Assembly (NCBI RefSeq): GCF_050632385.1
Contig: NZ_CP192599.1
Coordinates: forward strand, 4,712,001-4,776,000
Length of the DNA stretch: 64,000 nucleotides
Direction of reading: 5' to 3'
Origin: Humitalea sp050632385
GTDB lineage: Bacteria; Pseudomonadota; Alphaproteobacteria; Acetobacterales; Acetobacteraceae
Of this stretch, positions 16,700 through 28,487 are shown piece by piece. The position numbers were made by a program, and so were the translations under genes. Under the pieces are notes generated by a model. It was not told the origin of the DNA and searched no databases. It saw only the letters and a program-made list of their open reading frames with translations. Positions within the stretch are counted from its first letter, which is position 1. The number at the start of each line of letters is the position of its first letter.

Positions 16700-17869
16700 T
16701 CAGATCGCCCGGCGCGCGCCCCGCAAGGCCAGTTGCGCGCCGATCCCGCAGGCCGCCATCACCACCATGGTCGCGATCGCGGCACCGCTTTCCAGCACGC
16801 CGACCATGGCCGTCATCAGGGCGCCAAAGCCCATTTGCAGCGCGCCCAACAACCCGCTGGCCGTGCCGGCATAGCCGGCGCGCACGCTGATCGCGGCGGC
16901 GATGGCATTGGGCTGGCCCATGCCATTGCCGCAGGCGACGACCGCCATCGGCAGGAAGACGACCCAGAGGTCCAGCGGCAGCGCCAGCACCAGCACCAGC
17001 CCCGCGATCGCGCCGGCGGTGGTGATGACCAGCGCGATGCCGATCATCCGCATCGCCCCCAGCCGCGACGACAGCCGCCCGGCCGAAAACGAGCCGATCA
17101 TGTAGGTCACCGAAATCACCAGGAAGGCCATCGCGTAATCATGCGGGCTGCGCCCCAGGCCCTGCACCACGATGAAGGGCGCGCCGCCCATGAAGGCGAA
17201 GAACACACCCGCCGAACAGATGTTGATCGCCGCCAGCGCGCGAAACTGCGGCAGCGCCAGCAAGCCGCCATAGGCGCGCAGCACGCCGGAGACGCCGGCC
17301 ATCGCGACCGGATTGGCCAGGGTCTCGGTCAGGCGCCAGGCGGTGATCGCCAGCACCAGCCCGCCCAGCACCAGGCAGGTCACCATGGCGGCGCGCCAGC
17401 CGAAGGCCTCGTCCAGCCAGGCGCCCAGCAGCGGCGCCACCATCGGCGCCACCGCCATCGCGGTCATGACATAGCCCAGCATGCTGGCCGCCTGGTCGCG
17501 CGGGAAGGCGTCGCGCACGATGGCGCGGCTGAGCACGAGGCCGGAGCAGGCGCCCATCGCCTGCACCACCCGCCCCGCGGCCAGCCAGCCGACCGAGGGC
17601 GCCATCACGCAGACCAGCGTGCCGAGCATGTAGAGCGTCAGCCCGCCCAGCAGCACCGGGCGGCGGCCGAACTGGTCGGACAGCGGACCATAGATCAACT
17701 GCCCGAAGGCGACGCCGGTCAGATAGAGGGTCAGCGTCGATTGCACCGCCGCATTGCTGGTACCGAATTGCGCCGCCATCCCCGGCAGCGACGGCACCAG
17801 CACCTGCATCGTGAACGGGCCAAGCCCGGTCAGCGCCACCAGAAGCCAGATGGCGGGTGTCTTGTTCAA
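16700..17869 (-). CDS. Bcr/CflA family MFS multidrug efflux transporter
   Basis: A 389-residue 12-helix major facilitator. The DHA1 motif A is YGPLSDQFGRRPVLLGGL near residue 60, and motif C is visible in GYVMTAMAVAPMVAPLLGAWLDE near residue 132, the Bcr/CflA pattern. It is expected to export drugs or metabolites in exchange for protons. The start is a TTG at 17869 overlapping the aldolase stop (TTGA), so expression depends on the upstream gene. Substrate unknown. Confidence 0.85.
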   Translation of the reverse strand: MNKTPAIWLLVALTGLGPFTMQVLVPSLPGMAAQFGTSNAAVQSTLTLYLTGVAFGQLIYGPLSDQFGRRPVLLGGLTLYMLGTLVCVMAPSVGWLAAGRVVQAMGACSGLVLSRAIVRDAFPRDQAASMLGYVMTAMAVAPMVAPLLGAWLDEAFGWRAAMVTCLVLGGLVLAITAWRLTETLANPVAMAGVSGVLRAYGGLLALPQFRALAAINICSAGVFFAFMGGAPFIVVQGLGRSPHDYAMAFLVISVTYMIGSFSAGRLSSRLGAMRMIGIALVITTAGAIAGLVLVLALPLDLWVVFLPMAVVACGNGMGQPNAIAAAISVRAGYAGTASGLLGALQMGFGALMTAMVGVLESGAAIATMVVMAACGIGAQLALRGARRAI

Positions 17870-18522
17870 AGGATGCTTTGGCCCGTCTTCTTCCAGTCGG
17901 CCAGGAAGGCCTCAAGCCCGCGATCGGTCAGCGGGTGCTTGTACATCTGGCGGATCACGGCCGGCGGCAGAGTCGCGACATGGGCGCCGAGCTTCGCCGC
18001 CTGGATCAGGTGGATCGGGTGGCGGATCGATGCGACCAGGACCTCGGTTCGCAGCGCGGGGTAGTTCATGTAGATGGTCATGATGTCCGCGATCAGGTCC
18101 ATCCCGTCCTGCGCGATGTCATCCAGCCGGCCGACGAAGGGGGAGATGAACGTCGCCCCCGCCTTGGCCGCCAGCAACGCCTGCCCGGGCGAGAAGCAGA
18201 GCGTGACATTGACCTGCGTGCCTTCGCCCGACAGCGTCTTGCAGGCGCGCAAGCCGGCTTCGGTCAGCGGCACCTTGATGCAGACGTTCTTTGCGATGTC
18301 GCGCAGATACCGGCCCTCGGCCAGCATGCCCGGCAGGTCGGTCGCGGTGACTTCGGCGCTGACGGGGCCTTCGACGATGGCGCAGATTTCGGCGATGACC
18401 TCGGCCATCTTGCGGCCGGACTTGGCGATGATCGAGGGGTTGGTGGTAACGCCATCCACCATGCCGGCTTCATTGAGCGCGGTGATGTCGGCGATGTCGG
18501 CGGTGTCGACGAAGAATTTCAC
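17866..18522 (-). CDS. fsa: Fructose-6-phosphate aldolase / transaldolase-like
   Basis: A 218-residue short transaldolase of the FSA/TalC type. MKFFVDTADIADI and DGVTTNPSIIAKSGR are diagnostic, the Schiff-base Lys lies in NVCIKVPLTEAGL (about residue 84), and NVTLCFSPGQALLAAKAGATFISPFVGRLDD completes the barrel signature in two segments. It either cleaves fructose 6-phosphate to dihydroxyacetone and glyceraldehyde 3-phosphate or acts as a transaldolase. It is the first gene of a two-gene operon with the efflux transporter and lies divergent from priA. Confidence 0.9.
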   Translation of the reverse strand: MKFFVDTADIADITALNEAGMVDGVTTNPSIIAKSGRKMAEVIAEICAIVEGPVSAEVTATDLPGMLAEGRYLRDIAKNVCIKVPLTEAGLRACKTLSGEGTQVNVTLCFSPGQALLAAKAGATFISPFVGRLDDIAQDGMDLIADIMTIYMNYPALRTEVLVASIRHPIHLIQAAKLGAHVATLPPAVIRQMYKHPLTDRGLEAFLADWKKTGQSIL

Positions 18523-18591
18523 GGGGGGTCTCCGGCAGTGGCTTCGGGTGCGGCATAGCGGATGGGGCGGGCGCGGCGAACCCCTGATGAC

Positions 18592-20787
18592 ATGACACCT
18601 GTGTCGCTGTTCCCGGATGCGCCGGTGACGCGGGTGCGCGTGCTGCTGCCACTGCCGTTGGCCGGGGCCTACGACTACCGCGTGCCGGAGGGATTTGCCC
18701 TGCCGCCGCCGGGGTCTTTCGTCGAGGTTCCGCTGGGGGGGCGCGACGTCGCGGGGGTGGTCTGGGATGGGGAGGCCGACCCGGACCTTCCGGCCGGGCG
18801 GCTGAAACCGATACGCCGGGTGTTCGATTGCCCGGCGATGACGCCGAGCCTGCGCAAACTGGTCGATTGGGTCGCCGCCTATACGCTGTCGCCGCCCGGG
18901 GCGGTGCTACGCATGGCGATGAGCGCGCCATCGGCGCTGGAACCGGGGCGGCCCACGGCGGGCTGGACGACCGGTGGCGGCACCTCGCGAATAACGCCGG
19001 AACGGGCGCGGGTGCTGGCGGTGCTGGCCGATGGCGTGCCGCGGGCGGGGTCCATCCTGGCGGCCGAGGCGGGGGTCAGCCCCGCCATCCTGCGCGGCAT
19101 GGCCAATACCGGGCTGCTGGTGCCCGCGTTGCTGCCAGCCGCGGCGCGGTTCGCGCGGCCGGACCCGGATCATCCGGGGCCGGTGCTGGGGGAAGCGCAG
19201 GCTTCGGCGGCGGCGGCCCTGTGCCAGGCGGTCGATGCGCGGGCGTATTCGACCACAATGCTGGCCGGCGTCACCGGGTCGGGCAAGACCGAGGTTTACC
19301 TCGACGCCATCGCCGAGGCGTTGCGGCAAAACCGCCAGGCGCTGGTGCTGCTGCCGGAAATCGCCCTGTCGAGCCAATGGCTGGAGCGTTTTGCCCGGCG
19401 GTTCGGCGCGGCCCCGGCCCTGTGGCATTCCGAACTGACCAGCGCCACCCGCCGCGACACCTGGCGCGCGGTGGCCGAGGGGGTGGCGCCCGTGGTCGTG
19501 GGGGCGCGGTCGGCGCTGTTCCTGCCCTTTCCCGACCTGGGCGTGCTGATCGTGGATGAGGAACACGAGACGTCCTTCAAGCAGGAGGAAGGCGTCGTCT
19601 ATTCCGCCCGCGACATGGCCGTGGTGCGGGCGCGGTTTGCCGGGGCGGCGGCGGTGCTGGTCAGTGCGACGCCCAGCCTGGAAACCCTGACCAATGCCGA
19701 AGCGGGGCGGTATCGGGCGCTGCATCTGCCCTTGCGGCACGGGGCGGCGGGGTTGCCGACCGTGTCGGCCGTGGATTTGCGGACCGACCCGCCGGAGCGG
19801 GGGCGGTTCCTGTCGCCCAAACTGGTCGCGGCGGCGCAGGCGGCGATCGCGCGGGGGGGGCAGGCGATGCTGTTCCTGAACCGACGGGGGTATGCGCCGC
19901 TGACGCTCTGCCGGTCCTGCGGGCATCGGATGCGCTGCCCGAACTGCACCGCCTGGCTGGTCGAACACCGGCTGCAACGCCGGCTGCAATGCCACCACTG
20001 CGGCCACGCAGAACCCATCCCGCCCACCTGCCCGCAATGCGGGGCGGAGGGGTCCCTGGCCGCGGTGGGGCCTGGCGTGGAGCGGGTGCAGGAGGAAGCG
20101 GCGATCGCCTTTCCGGACGCGCGGCGGATCGTGATGGCGAGCGACACCTTGCCGGGGCCGCTGGCGGCGGCGGAGGCGGCGCGGAAAATCGTGGACCGCG
20201 AGGTGGATCTGATCATCGGCACGCAGATCGTGGCCAAGGGGTGGAATTTTCCGCATTTGACCCTGGTGGGGGTGGTCGATGCCGATCTGGGGCTGGCAGG
20301 GGGCGATCTGCGGGCGGCCGAACGGACGATCCAATTGCTGCACCAGGTGGCGGGCCGCGCGGGGCGGGCGGATGCGCCGGGTGAGGTGATGCTGCAGACC
20401 TGGAACCCGGAGCACCCGGTGATGCAGGCGCTGATCGGCGGCGATTTGGACGCGTTCATGCGGGCGGAGGCGGAACAGCGCAGGCCGGGGCATTGGCCGC
20501 CGTTTGGGCGCTTGGCGGCGTTGATCGTGAGTAGCGAGGATGAGGGGCTTGCGGATCGGGCGGCGCGGGATTTGGGACTCGCGGCGCCGTATGGGCCGGG
20601 GGTGGAGGTGCTGGGGCCGGCGCCGGCGCCTCTGGCGCTGTTGCGGGGACGGCATCGCAGGCGGTTGTTGCTGAAGGCGGCGCGGGATGTGGCGGTGCAG
20701 CCGATTTTGTTGGAGTGGCTGGGGCGGGTGCCGGTGCCGGGGAGTGTGAAGGTGCAGGTGGATGTGGATCCGGTGGGGTTTTTGTAG
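18592..20787 (+). CDS. priA: Primosomal replication protein N' (PriA helicase)
   Basis: A 731-residue superfamily 2 helicase that restarts stalled forks. The N-terminal DNA-binding domain contains LPLPLAGAYDYRVPEG. Walker A is AGVTGSGKTEVYLDAI near residue 225. The DEEH box lies in VLIVDEEHETSFKQEEG near residue 318. The zinc-binding insert has eight cysteines: CRSCGHRMRCPNC and CHHCGHAEPIPPTCPQC. The C-terminal helicase motif is LIIGTQIVAKGWNFPHLTLV. The ATG at 18592 fits the family N-terminus. Length matches alphaproteobacterial PriA. Confidence 0.96.
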   Translation: MTPVSLFPDAPVTRVRVLLPLPLAGAYDYRVPEGFALPPPGSFVEVPLGGRDVAGVVWDGEADPDLPAGRLKPIRRVFDCPAMTPSLRKLVDWVAAYTLSPPGAVLRMAMSAPSALEPGRPTAGWTTGGGTSRITPERARVLAVLADGVPRAGSILAAEAGVSPAILRGMANTGLLVPALLPAAARFARPDPDHPGPVLGEAQASAAAALCQAVDARAYSTTMLAGVTGSGKTEVYLDAIAEALRQNRQALVLLPEIALSSQWLERFARRFGAAPALWHSELTSATRRDTWRAVAEGVAPVVVGARSALFLPFPDLGVLIVDEEHETSFKQEEGVVYSARDMAVVRARFAGAAAVLVSATPSLETLTNAEAGRYRALHLPLRHGAAGLPTVSAVDLRTDPPERGRFLSPKLVAAAQAAIARGGQAMLFLNRRGYAPLTLCRSCGHRMRCPNCTAWLVEHRLQRRLQCHHCGHAEPIPPTCPQCGAEGSLAAVGPGVERVQEEAAIAFPDARRIVMASDTLPGPLAAAEAARKIVDREVDLIIGTQIVAKGWNFPHLTLVGVVDADLGLAGGDLRAAERTIQLLHQVAGRAGRADAPGEVMLQTWNPEHPVMQALIGGDLDAFMRAEAEQRRPGHWPPFGRLAALIVSSEDEGLADRAARDLGLAAPYGPGVEVLGPAPAPLALLRGRHRRRLLLKAARDVAVQPILLEWLGRVPVPGSVKVQVDVDPVGFL

Positions 20788-20795
20788 GGCCGGTC

Positions 20796-21176
20796 TCACA
20801 AAGCCTGCGCAGCCGTCCTTACCCATTCGACGAAGACGGCATCGCTCACGCGGCCAGCGGCCATGTCCAACATCATGACCGTCGCCTCGGCATCACCGGC
20901 GGTGAGCAAAAAACCGTTCCGGACCAGGAAGGTTTCAAGCGCCACGAAGGCCGTGCGCTTGTTGCCGTCGATGAACGGGTGGTTGCGGGCGATGGCCAGG
21001 GCGTAGAGCGCGCCCAGTGTGGGCGGGTCGGGTGCGCCATAGCCGGCATGGTTGATGGGCCAAGCCAGGGCAGATTCCTGCAACCCGATGTCCCTGATGC
21101 CGGAGGCGCCGCCGTGTTCGGCGATTTGTTCGTCATGGACGGCCAAGAGCAGTTCGCGCGTCAGCCAGACCGTCAC
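20796..21176 (-). CDS. doc: Death-on-curing (Doc) family toxin
   Basis: A 126-residue Fic-fold protein. The catalytic motif is HPFIDGNKRTAFVA near residue 66, matching the Doc version (H-x-F-x-N/D-A/G-N-K-R). Doc phosphorylates elongation factor EF-Tu and blocks translation. The N-terminus has VHDEQIAEHGGASGIRDIGL, the usual Doc start. The GTG start at 21176 overlaps the antitoxin stop (GTGA), the normal antitoxin-first order. The antitoxin here is AbrB-like rather than Phd. Confidence 0.9.
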   Translation of the reverse strand: MTVWLTRELLLAVHDEQIAEHGGASGIRDIGLQESALAWPINHAGYGAPDPPTLGALYALAIARNHPFIDGNKRTAFVALETFLVRNGFLLTAGDAEATVMMLDMAAGRVSDAVFVEWVRTAAQAL

Positions 21177-21397
21177 TTCGCCAGTTCACGCAGGACGGCG
21201 CGGCGCTTCTTCATGACTTGGCGCGCGACCTCCATCTGGGCGGCAAAGTCCGGGTCGGTCGTGGTCAGGCGGATGCCGCCGTCGGTTTCCACGACGAAGA
21301 GAGTATCGCCCTTGCCGACGCCTAGCTTGGCCAGCAGTTCCTTAGGGAGGATGACGCCGACCGAGTTGCCGATGGAGGTGAGTTTGAGGGCGGACAT
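21173..21397 (-). CDS. AbrB/MazE-type antitoxin partnered with Doc
   Basis: A 74-residue antitoxin. The swapped-hairpin AbrB DNA-binding domain is clear: LKLTSIGNSVGVILPKELLAKLGVGKGDTLFVVE in two pieces. The basic C-terminal tail (ARQVMKKRRAVLRELAK) should bind and inhibit the Doc toxin encoded downstream with a 4-nt overlap. It is expected to autorepress at the palindrome in the promoter just upstream. The pair looks intact, with no frameshift. Confidence 0.9.
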   Translation of the reverse strand: MSALKLTSIGNSVGVILPKELLAKLGVGKGDTLFVVETDGGIRLTTTDPDFAAQMEVARQVMKKRRAVLRELAK

Positions 21398-21421
21398 GGG
21401 GGTCTCGTCGTTCGTACGGAC

Positions 21422-21450
21422 GTTGTAACCAACACTTGGTTCTGTCGCAA
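21422..21450 (-). promoter_or_regulatory. Promoter/operator of the AbrB-Doc module
   Basis: On the minus strand a -35-like TTGCGA (21450-21445) and a -10-like TACAAC (21427-21422) are 17 bp apart. The spacer holds nearly all of a perfect 6-3-6 palindrome, AACCAA-CAC-TTGGTT (21427-21441 in plus orientation). An operator inside the spacer fits antitoxin autoregulation. Confidence 0.55.
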
Positions 21451-21487
21451 CTGGTGAGGCTGTTGCGGCGGCGACCGCGGAGCCAGT

Positions 21488-22198
21488 TCATGTCGGGGGA
21501 TCGAGGCCAGGTTCGCGTGATGGCAAAGGCTGTCTGGGCAGGATTTGGTTCGGCCGGAACACAGCATCGTTCCGCGGCCGTGTCGGCACCCCGCCGCATC
21601 GCTCGCCCCTGGCGCAATCAACGGCAAATTGGACCTCGTCGACGCAGCCCCGTCGTCTCGTCGTCTCGTAAGTCCGCGCACGTTGAAACCAGACCTCCGT
21701 ATAAGGCGAGCGGCTGGCTAGAACCGCGTAGAAATCCGGTGGTATCGAGAAGCCCGACACAATTGGACTGCGCCATTCGCCGCGCGCTCCATAACGGGCG
21801 ATGACAGTCGCGATGGGGAGACACACGAGACTCGTGTCCACACGGATCTGAAGGAACGCGCGCCAGGAATATGGGACAGGACGGTCAGACGACCGCAGAT
21901 AGGCTGGGTAGGGCTGCGTCACGTCAAGAAAGGTTGGGCCAGAAGTCGTTCGGGGATGCCCCAGATGCCGCCAGGACGATGACCCGGAGGCCCCTACAGC
22001 CTCGAGACGCAGGCCGAGAAGGTGTTCTAATACATCGGGCTTCTCCACACCGCCTGAACTCGCCACCTCCATCATGCGCGTAAGAAGCTCGTTCGGGTCG
22101 GGTTCGGCCACGTCGACGTAGCGGTCGATCTGCTTCGTACAGCCAGCGGATAGCAGGGCGGCAAGGCAGACGGTTAGCGCGGTACGCCCGACCAACAT
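21488..22198 (-). CDS. Putative lipoprotein of unknown function
   Basis: A 236-residue predicted lipoprotein. The N-terminus MLVGRTALTVCLAALLSAGC ends in a textbook lipobox with Cys20 as the lipidated residue. The start at 22198 is supported by AAGG about 6 nt upstream. The rest has no domain I recognise, including several Arg/Ser-rich segments and cysteines near the C-terminus. Base composition is less GC-rich than neighbours, and it lies between the Doc module and secA, suggesting acquired DNA. A short direct repeat of an 8-mer (cgtcgtct) near 21655 could cause frame slips, so the C-terminal reading is less secure. Confidence 0.55.
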   Translation of the reverse strand: MLVGRTALTVCLAALLSAGCTKQIDRYVDVAEPDPNELLTRMMEVASSGGVEKPDVLEHLLGLRLEAVGASGSSSWRHLGHPRTTSGPTFLDVTQPYPAYLRSSDRPVPYSWRAFLQIRVDTSLVCLPIATVIARYGARGEWRSPIVSGFSIPPDFYAVLASRSPYTEVWFQRARTYETTRRRGCVDEVQFAVDCARGERCGGVPTRPRNDAVFRPNQILPRQPLPSREPGLDPPT

Positions 22199-22381
22199 TC
22201 TTGCCCTTTGTGCCGCGCCATGAAGCACCGCGCGTGCGCGGGTAAAACTGCTGTCTGACCAAGAGTCAGCAGGGCACGGCCAGCGAGCATCAATCACGCA
22301 GGCCGTTTCGCGACATTGATGCCGCACCGGCAAAGACCGCCGCGATCACCAAGGCGAGTCGCCCAGCGATCACGGCGCGCC

Positions 22382-25111
<2,730 letters not shown>

Positions 25112-25337
25112 GGAAGACCCGGACTCCGTGAACCCCGGCGCGCGGCCTGACCCCCGGCGAATGCGGGCGGCGGGCGGTGCCCCGGGGGGTCGCCAGGAAA
25201 CATCTGGACTCCGCGCATCTAGGCGCGGCGGGGGGGCGGGTCAACGCGCGGTCTCGTTACGGCCTGAAACGGGCGCGGTGGTTGTGGCGTTACAAGAGTT
25301 CGGCCAAATATAAGTCTCTTATTCTGGAACACGCCCC

Positions 25338-26264
25338 ATGCGTCGCCTTGCCCTGCTTCTTGCCGTCATCGCCGCCCCCGCATTGGCCCAGCCGGTGCCC
25401 GCGACGCCCCCCATCCCGGCCGCCCCGGCTGCTGCAGCCCCCGGCGCGCCCGATCCGGTGGTCGCCCGCGTCGATGGCGCCGACATCCGCCTGTCGGAGG
25501 TCCAGGAAGCCATGGCCGGCCTGCCCGAGGAATATCGCAACGCCCCGCCAGCGATGATCTTCCCCCTGATGGTGGATCAGATGGTGGCCCAGAAGGCCAT
25601 CGTCGCCGCCGCCCGCGCCCAGGGCCTGGCCAATGACCCGACCGTGCAGCGCCGCATGCGCCGGGCCGAGGAAGTCGAGCTGCAGCAGGCCTTCATCGCC
25701 CGTGAAGTCGCCCCCCTGATCACGGATGAGGCCCTGCGCGCCCGCTACACCGCCCAGACCGCCACCCGCGGCGGTGAGGAAGAGGTCCGCGCCCGCCACA
25801 TCCTGGTGCCGACCGAGGCCGAGGCCCGCACGATCCTGGCCGAGGCCCGCCGCCCCGGCGTGGATTTCGCCGACCTGGCCCGCCGCCGCGGCACCGGCCC
25901 CGGCACGCAGTCGGGCGGGGACCTGGGCTTCTTCAAGCGCGACGACATGGTGCCGGAATTCGCCACCGCCGCCTTTGCCCTGCAACCCGGCCAGATCGCC
26001 GAGGCCCCGGTCCGCAGCCAGTTCGGCTGGCACGTGATCAAGGTCGAGGAACGCCGCACCGCCCCGGCGCCCTCCTTCGAGGACAGCCGCGAGACGCTGC
26101 GCCAGCAGGCGGTTGAGGAAACGGTGGGCGCCGTGGTGGAACGCATCCGCGCCGCGGCGACGATCGAACGCTTCAACATCGATGGCAGCCCGATCGCGCC
26201 GGCCCCGGCGGCCCCCGCCCGGATGCCCGACGCGGTGCCGCCGCCGGCGCCCGCGCGCAGGTAA
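25338..26264 (+). CDS. Periplasmic parvulin-type peptidyl-prolyl isomerase
   Basis: A 308-residue SurA/PpiC-like protein. Signal peptide MRRLALLLAVIAAPALAQ, an Ala/Pro-rich linker, an N-terminal chaperone region starting VVARVDGADIRLSEVQEAM, and one parvulin domain: RARHILVPTEAEARTIL, GTQSGGDLGFFKRDDMVPEF and SQFGWHVIKVEERR. It isomerises prolyl bonds and helps outer membrane proteins fold. The C-terminal tail is Pro/Ala-rich. It is divergent from secA with a 226-bp gap. A bidirectional terminator separates it from the convergent gntR. Confidence 0.9.
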   Translation: MRRLALLLAVIAAPALAQPVPATPPIPAAPAAAAPGAPDPVVARVDGADIRLSEVQEAMAGLPEEYRNAPPAMIFPLMVDQMVAQKAIVAAARAQGLANDPTVQRRMRRAEEVELQQAFIAREVAPLITDEALRARYTAQTATRGGEEEVRARHILVPTEAEARTILAEARRPGVDFADLARRRGTGPGTQSGGDLGFFKRDDMVPEFATAAFALQPGQIAEAPVRSQFGWHVIKVEERRTAPAPSFEDSRETLRQQAVEETVGAVVERIRAAATIERFNIDGSPIAPAPAAPARMPDAVPPPAPARR

Positions 26265-26286
26265 GGGCAGTCCCTCGGGCTCCCCG

Positions 26287-26309
26287 AGGCCGGGTTCTTG
26301 CCCCGGCCT
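26287..26309. terminator. Bidirectional hairpin terminator between ppi and gntR
   Basis: Stem AGGCCGGG (26287-26294) and CCCGGCCT (26302-26309) with a 7-nt loop TTCTTGC, lying between convergent stops at 26264 and 26312. T-rich tracts are short on both sides. Confidence 0.6.
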
Positions 26310-26311
26310 TG

Positions 26312-27013
26312 TCAGCCCTCCAGCCCACCCCCGCCAGGGGCGGCATAGGGCACGCCCACCGTCCGCATCAGCCAGGCCAGCCGGTGCCGCTGCGCCGCCT
26401 GGGCATGGAGGCGCGACGCAGCCTCGGCCGCGTCGCCGTCGCGGGCGCGCAGGGCGGCCAGGATCGCCAGGTGTTCGGCATGTGCCTCCTCCGCCCGGCC
26501 TGAGATCGTCAGCAGGCTCGGCAGCAGCGCCATGTTGGCGGACAATTGTTCCAGGCTGCGCAGCAGGTAGCGGTTGTGGGCCGCCAGATAGAGCAGCCCG
26601 TGGAAGCGCTGGTTCGCCTCCGCCAGCGCACGGGCGTCGTGGAACAGGGCGGGTTCGGCGGCGATGATCTCACCCATGGCGGCGATTTCGGTGCCGCTGG
26701 CGTGCTGGGCCGCGAGGCGTGAGGCCGCGGCCTCCAGCACCTCCCGCATCACATAGAGTTCCACGACCTGCTGGTGGTCCGGGCGGGTGACGACCAGGCC
26801 GCGGCGGGCTTCATGCGTGACCAGCCCCTCGGCCTCCAGCCGCGCGATCGCCTGGCGCACCGGGGTGCGGGAGACGCCGAAACTGGCCGCGAGGTCGGTT
26901 TCGGTCAGCCGCAACCCCGGCGTCAGCACGCCGTCGCGGATGGCTTCGCGAATCCGGGCATAGGCTTCCTGGCCACGGTCGCGGGCGGGTTCCGGTCCGA
27001 TCATCTGGTTCAT
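26312..27013 (-). CDS. GntR family regulator with FCD domain
   Basis: A 233-residue FadR-subfamily regulator. The N-terminal winged helix contains EAYARIREAIRDGVLTPG, then TDLAASFGVSRTPVRQAIARL. The C-terminal FCD domain has the metal/ligand His and Asp pattern (YVMREVLEAAASRLAAQ, FHGLLYLAAHNRYLL, HAEHLAILAALRARD). Such regulators sense carboxylates. It is divergent from tcuAB with an operator-like sequence between, so it likely controls tricarballylate use in place of the LysR-type TcuR of enterics. Confidence 0.9.
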   Translation of the reverse strand: MNQMIGPEPARDRGQEAYARIREAIRDGVLTPGLRLTETDLAASFGVSRTPVRQAIARLEAEGLVTHEARRGLVVTRPDHQQVVELYVMREVLEAAASRLAAQHASGTEIAAMGEIIAAEPALFHDARALAEANQRFHGLLYLAAHNRYLLRSLEQLSANMALLPSLLTISGRAEEAHAEHLAILAALRARDGDAAEAASRLHAQAAQRHRLAWLMRTVGVPYAAPGGGGLEG

Positions 27014-27040
27014 GGCGGCAGTCTATCGCGTCTGGACATG

Positions 27041-27062
27041 ATTGGATACGACTGTATACACT
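27041..27062. promoter_or_regulatory. Candidate GntR operator upstream of tcuAB
   Basis: ATTGGATAC-GACT-GTATACACT is an imperfect inverted repeat in the gntR-tcuA divergent region. Its ATAC/GTAT core is typical of FadR/FCD-type GntR sites. It resembles the perfect palindrome at 63845-63865 near the right end of the window. Confidence 0.5.
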
Positions 27063-27089
27063 CGGGCACAACAAGACAGGAGAGAGGGC

Positions 27090-28487
27090 GTGCCAGATTT
27101 CGCCCGCATCTATGACGTGTTGGTGGTGGGCGGCGGCAATGCGGCGCTCTGTGCCGCCATCACGGCCCGCCGCGCCGGGGCCTCGGTGATCCTCTGCGAG
27201 GCATCGCCCCCGCCCATGCGCGGCGGCAATTCGCGCCACACGCGCAACCTGCGCGCGCTGCACCCCGGCCCGACCAAGGTGCTGACGGACGCCTACCTGG
27301 AAGAAGAATACTGGGACGATTTGTTGCGCGTGACCGGCGGGCGCACCGATGAACACCTGGCCCGCATGTGCATCCGCGCCAGCCAGCACGCGCCGGATTT
27401 CCTGGCGAGCTGCGGCGTCGTCTTCCAGCCGTCGCTGTCGGGCACTCTGTCGCTATCGCGGACCAATGCCTTCTTCCTCGGCGGCGGCAAGGCGCTGGTG
27501 AATGCGCTGTATCGGGAAGCCCAGGCCATCGGCGTCGTGACGCTGACCGATACCGAAGTCGAGCATATCGAGGTCGAGGACGGTTTTGCCCGCGAAGCTA
27601 TCATCTCCCACAAGGGGTTTCCCGAACGTATCCGCTTCAAGGCCATCGTGGCGGCCAGTGGCGGCTTCCAGGCCAATCGCAACTGGTTGCGCGAATACTG
27701 GGGCGATGCGGCGGATAACTTCCAGATCCGCGGCACCCCCTATGCCCAAGGCCACGTGCTGAAGGATCTGCTGGCGCAGGGTGTGCAGCAGGTCGGCGAC
27801 CCGACCCAGTTCCACGCCGTCGCCAATGACGCCCGCGCGCCGATGGAAGACGGCGGGCTGGCGATGCGGCTGGATTGCGTGCCCTTCTCGCTGGTGGTGA
27901 ACCGCGACATCGAACGCTTCTATGACGAGGGCGAGGATGTCTGGCCCAAGCGCTACGCCATCTGGGGCCGGCTGATCGCGCAGCAGCCCGGCCAGACCGC
28001 GCTGGCGGTGACCGATAGCCAGGCCGTGCACAACTTCCTGCCCAGCGTCTATCCGCCGCTGAAGGCGAACACGATCGCCGAGATCGGCCAGCAGGCCGGC
28101 TTCGACGGCGAGGCCCTGACGCGCGTCGTCGAAGCCTTCAACGCCTCCGTCGTGCCCGGCACCTTCCGCCCGATGGTGCCGGATGATTGCCGCACCGAGG
28201 GGCTGACCCCGCCCAAGAGCCATTGGGCGCGGCGCATCGACCAGCCGCCCTACTACGGCTACCCGCTGCGGCCCGGCATCACCTTCACCTTCCTGGGGCT
28301 GAAGGTGGACGACAAGGCGCGGGTGATCATGGCCGACGGAAAACCCTCGGCCAACATGTTCGCAAGTGGCGAGATCATGTCGGGGAACATCCTGGGCCAG
28401 GGCTACCTGGCGGGATTCGGGATGACACTGGGCACCGTCTTCGGGCGGCTCGCGGGTGAAGGAGCGGCACGCCATGTCCGGAACTGA
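27090..28487 (+). CDS. tcuA: FAD-dependent tricarballylate dehydrogenase
   Basis: A 465-residue fumarate reductase/succinate dehydrogenase-like flavoprotein. The FAD loop is YDVLVVGGGNAALCAAITAR at residues 8-27. GGNSRHTRNLRALHPG follows, and the C-terminal FAD segment is FASGEIMSGNILGQGYLAG. This matches TcuA, which oxidises tricarballylate to cis-aconitate. The GTG start at 27090 has GGAG 8 nt upstream. An upstream in-frame ATG at 27042 lies in the operator. It overlaps tcuB by 14 nt. No tcuC transporter is adjacent, so uptake must be by another system. Confidence 0.9.
   Translation: MPDFARIYDVLVVGGGNAALCAAITARRAGASVILCEASPPPMRGGNSRHTRNLRALHPGPTKVLTDAYLEEEYWDDLLRVTGGRTDEHLARMCIRASQHAPDFLASCGVVFQPSLSGTLSLSRTNAFFLGGGKALVNALYREAQAIGVVTLTDTEVEHIEVEDGFAREAIISHKGFPERIRFKAIVAASGGFQANRNWLREYWGDAADNFQIRGTPYAQGHVLKDLLAQGVQQVGDPTQFHAVANDARAPMEDGGLAMRLDCVPFSLVVNRDIERFYDEGEDVWPKRYAIWGRLIAQQPGQTALAVTDSQAVHNFLPSVYPPLKANTIAEIGQQAGFDGEALTRVVEAFNASVVPGTFRPMVPDDCRTEGLTPPKSHWARRIDQPPYYGYPLRPGITFTFLGLKVDDKARVIMADGKPSANMFASGEIMSGNILGQGYLAGFGMTLGTVFGRLAGEGAARHVRN

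Noticed and set aside
18907..20826. Long minus-strand open frame (639 codons) opposite priA, and a 960-codon frame opposite sdhCDAB (38654-41536)
   Set aside because: Both are mirror frames of high-GC genes, rich in Arg/His/Gln/Gly with no domain. The plus-strand genes have full catalytic motifs.
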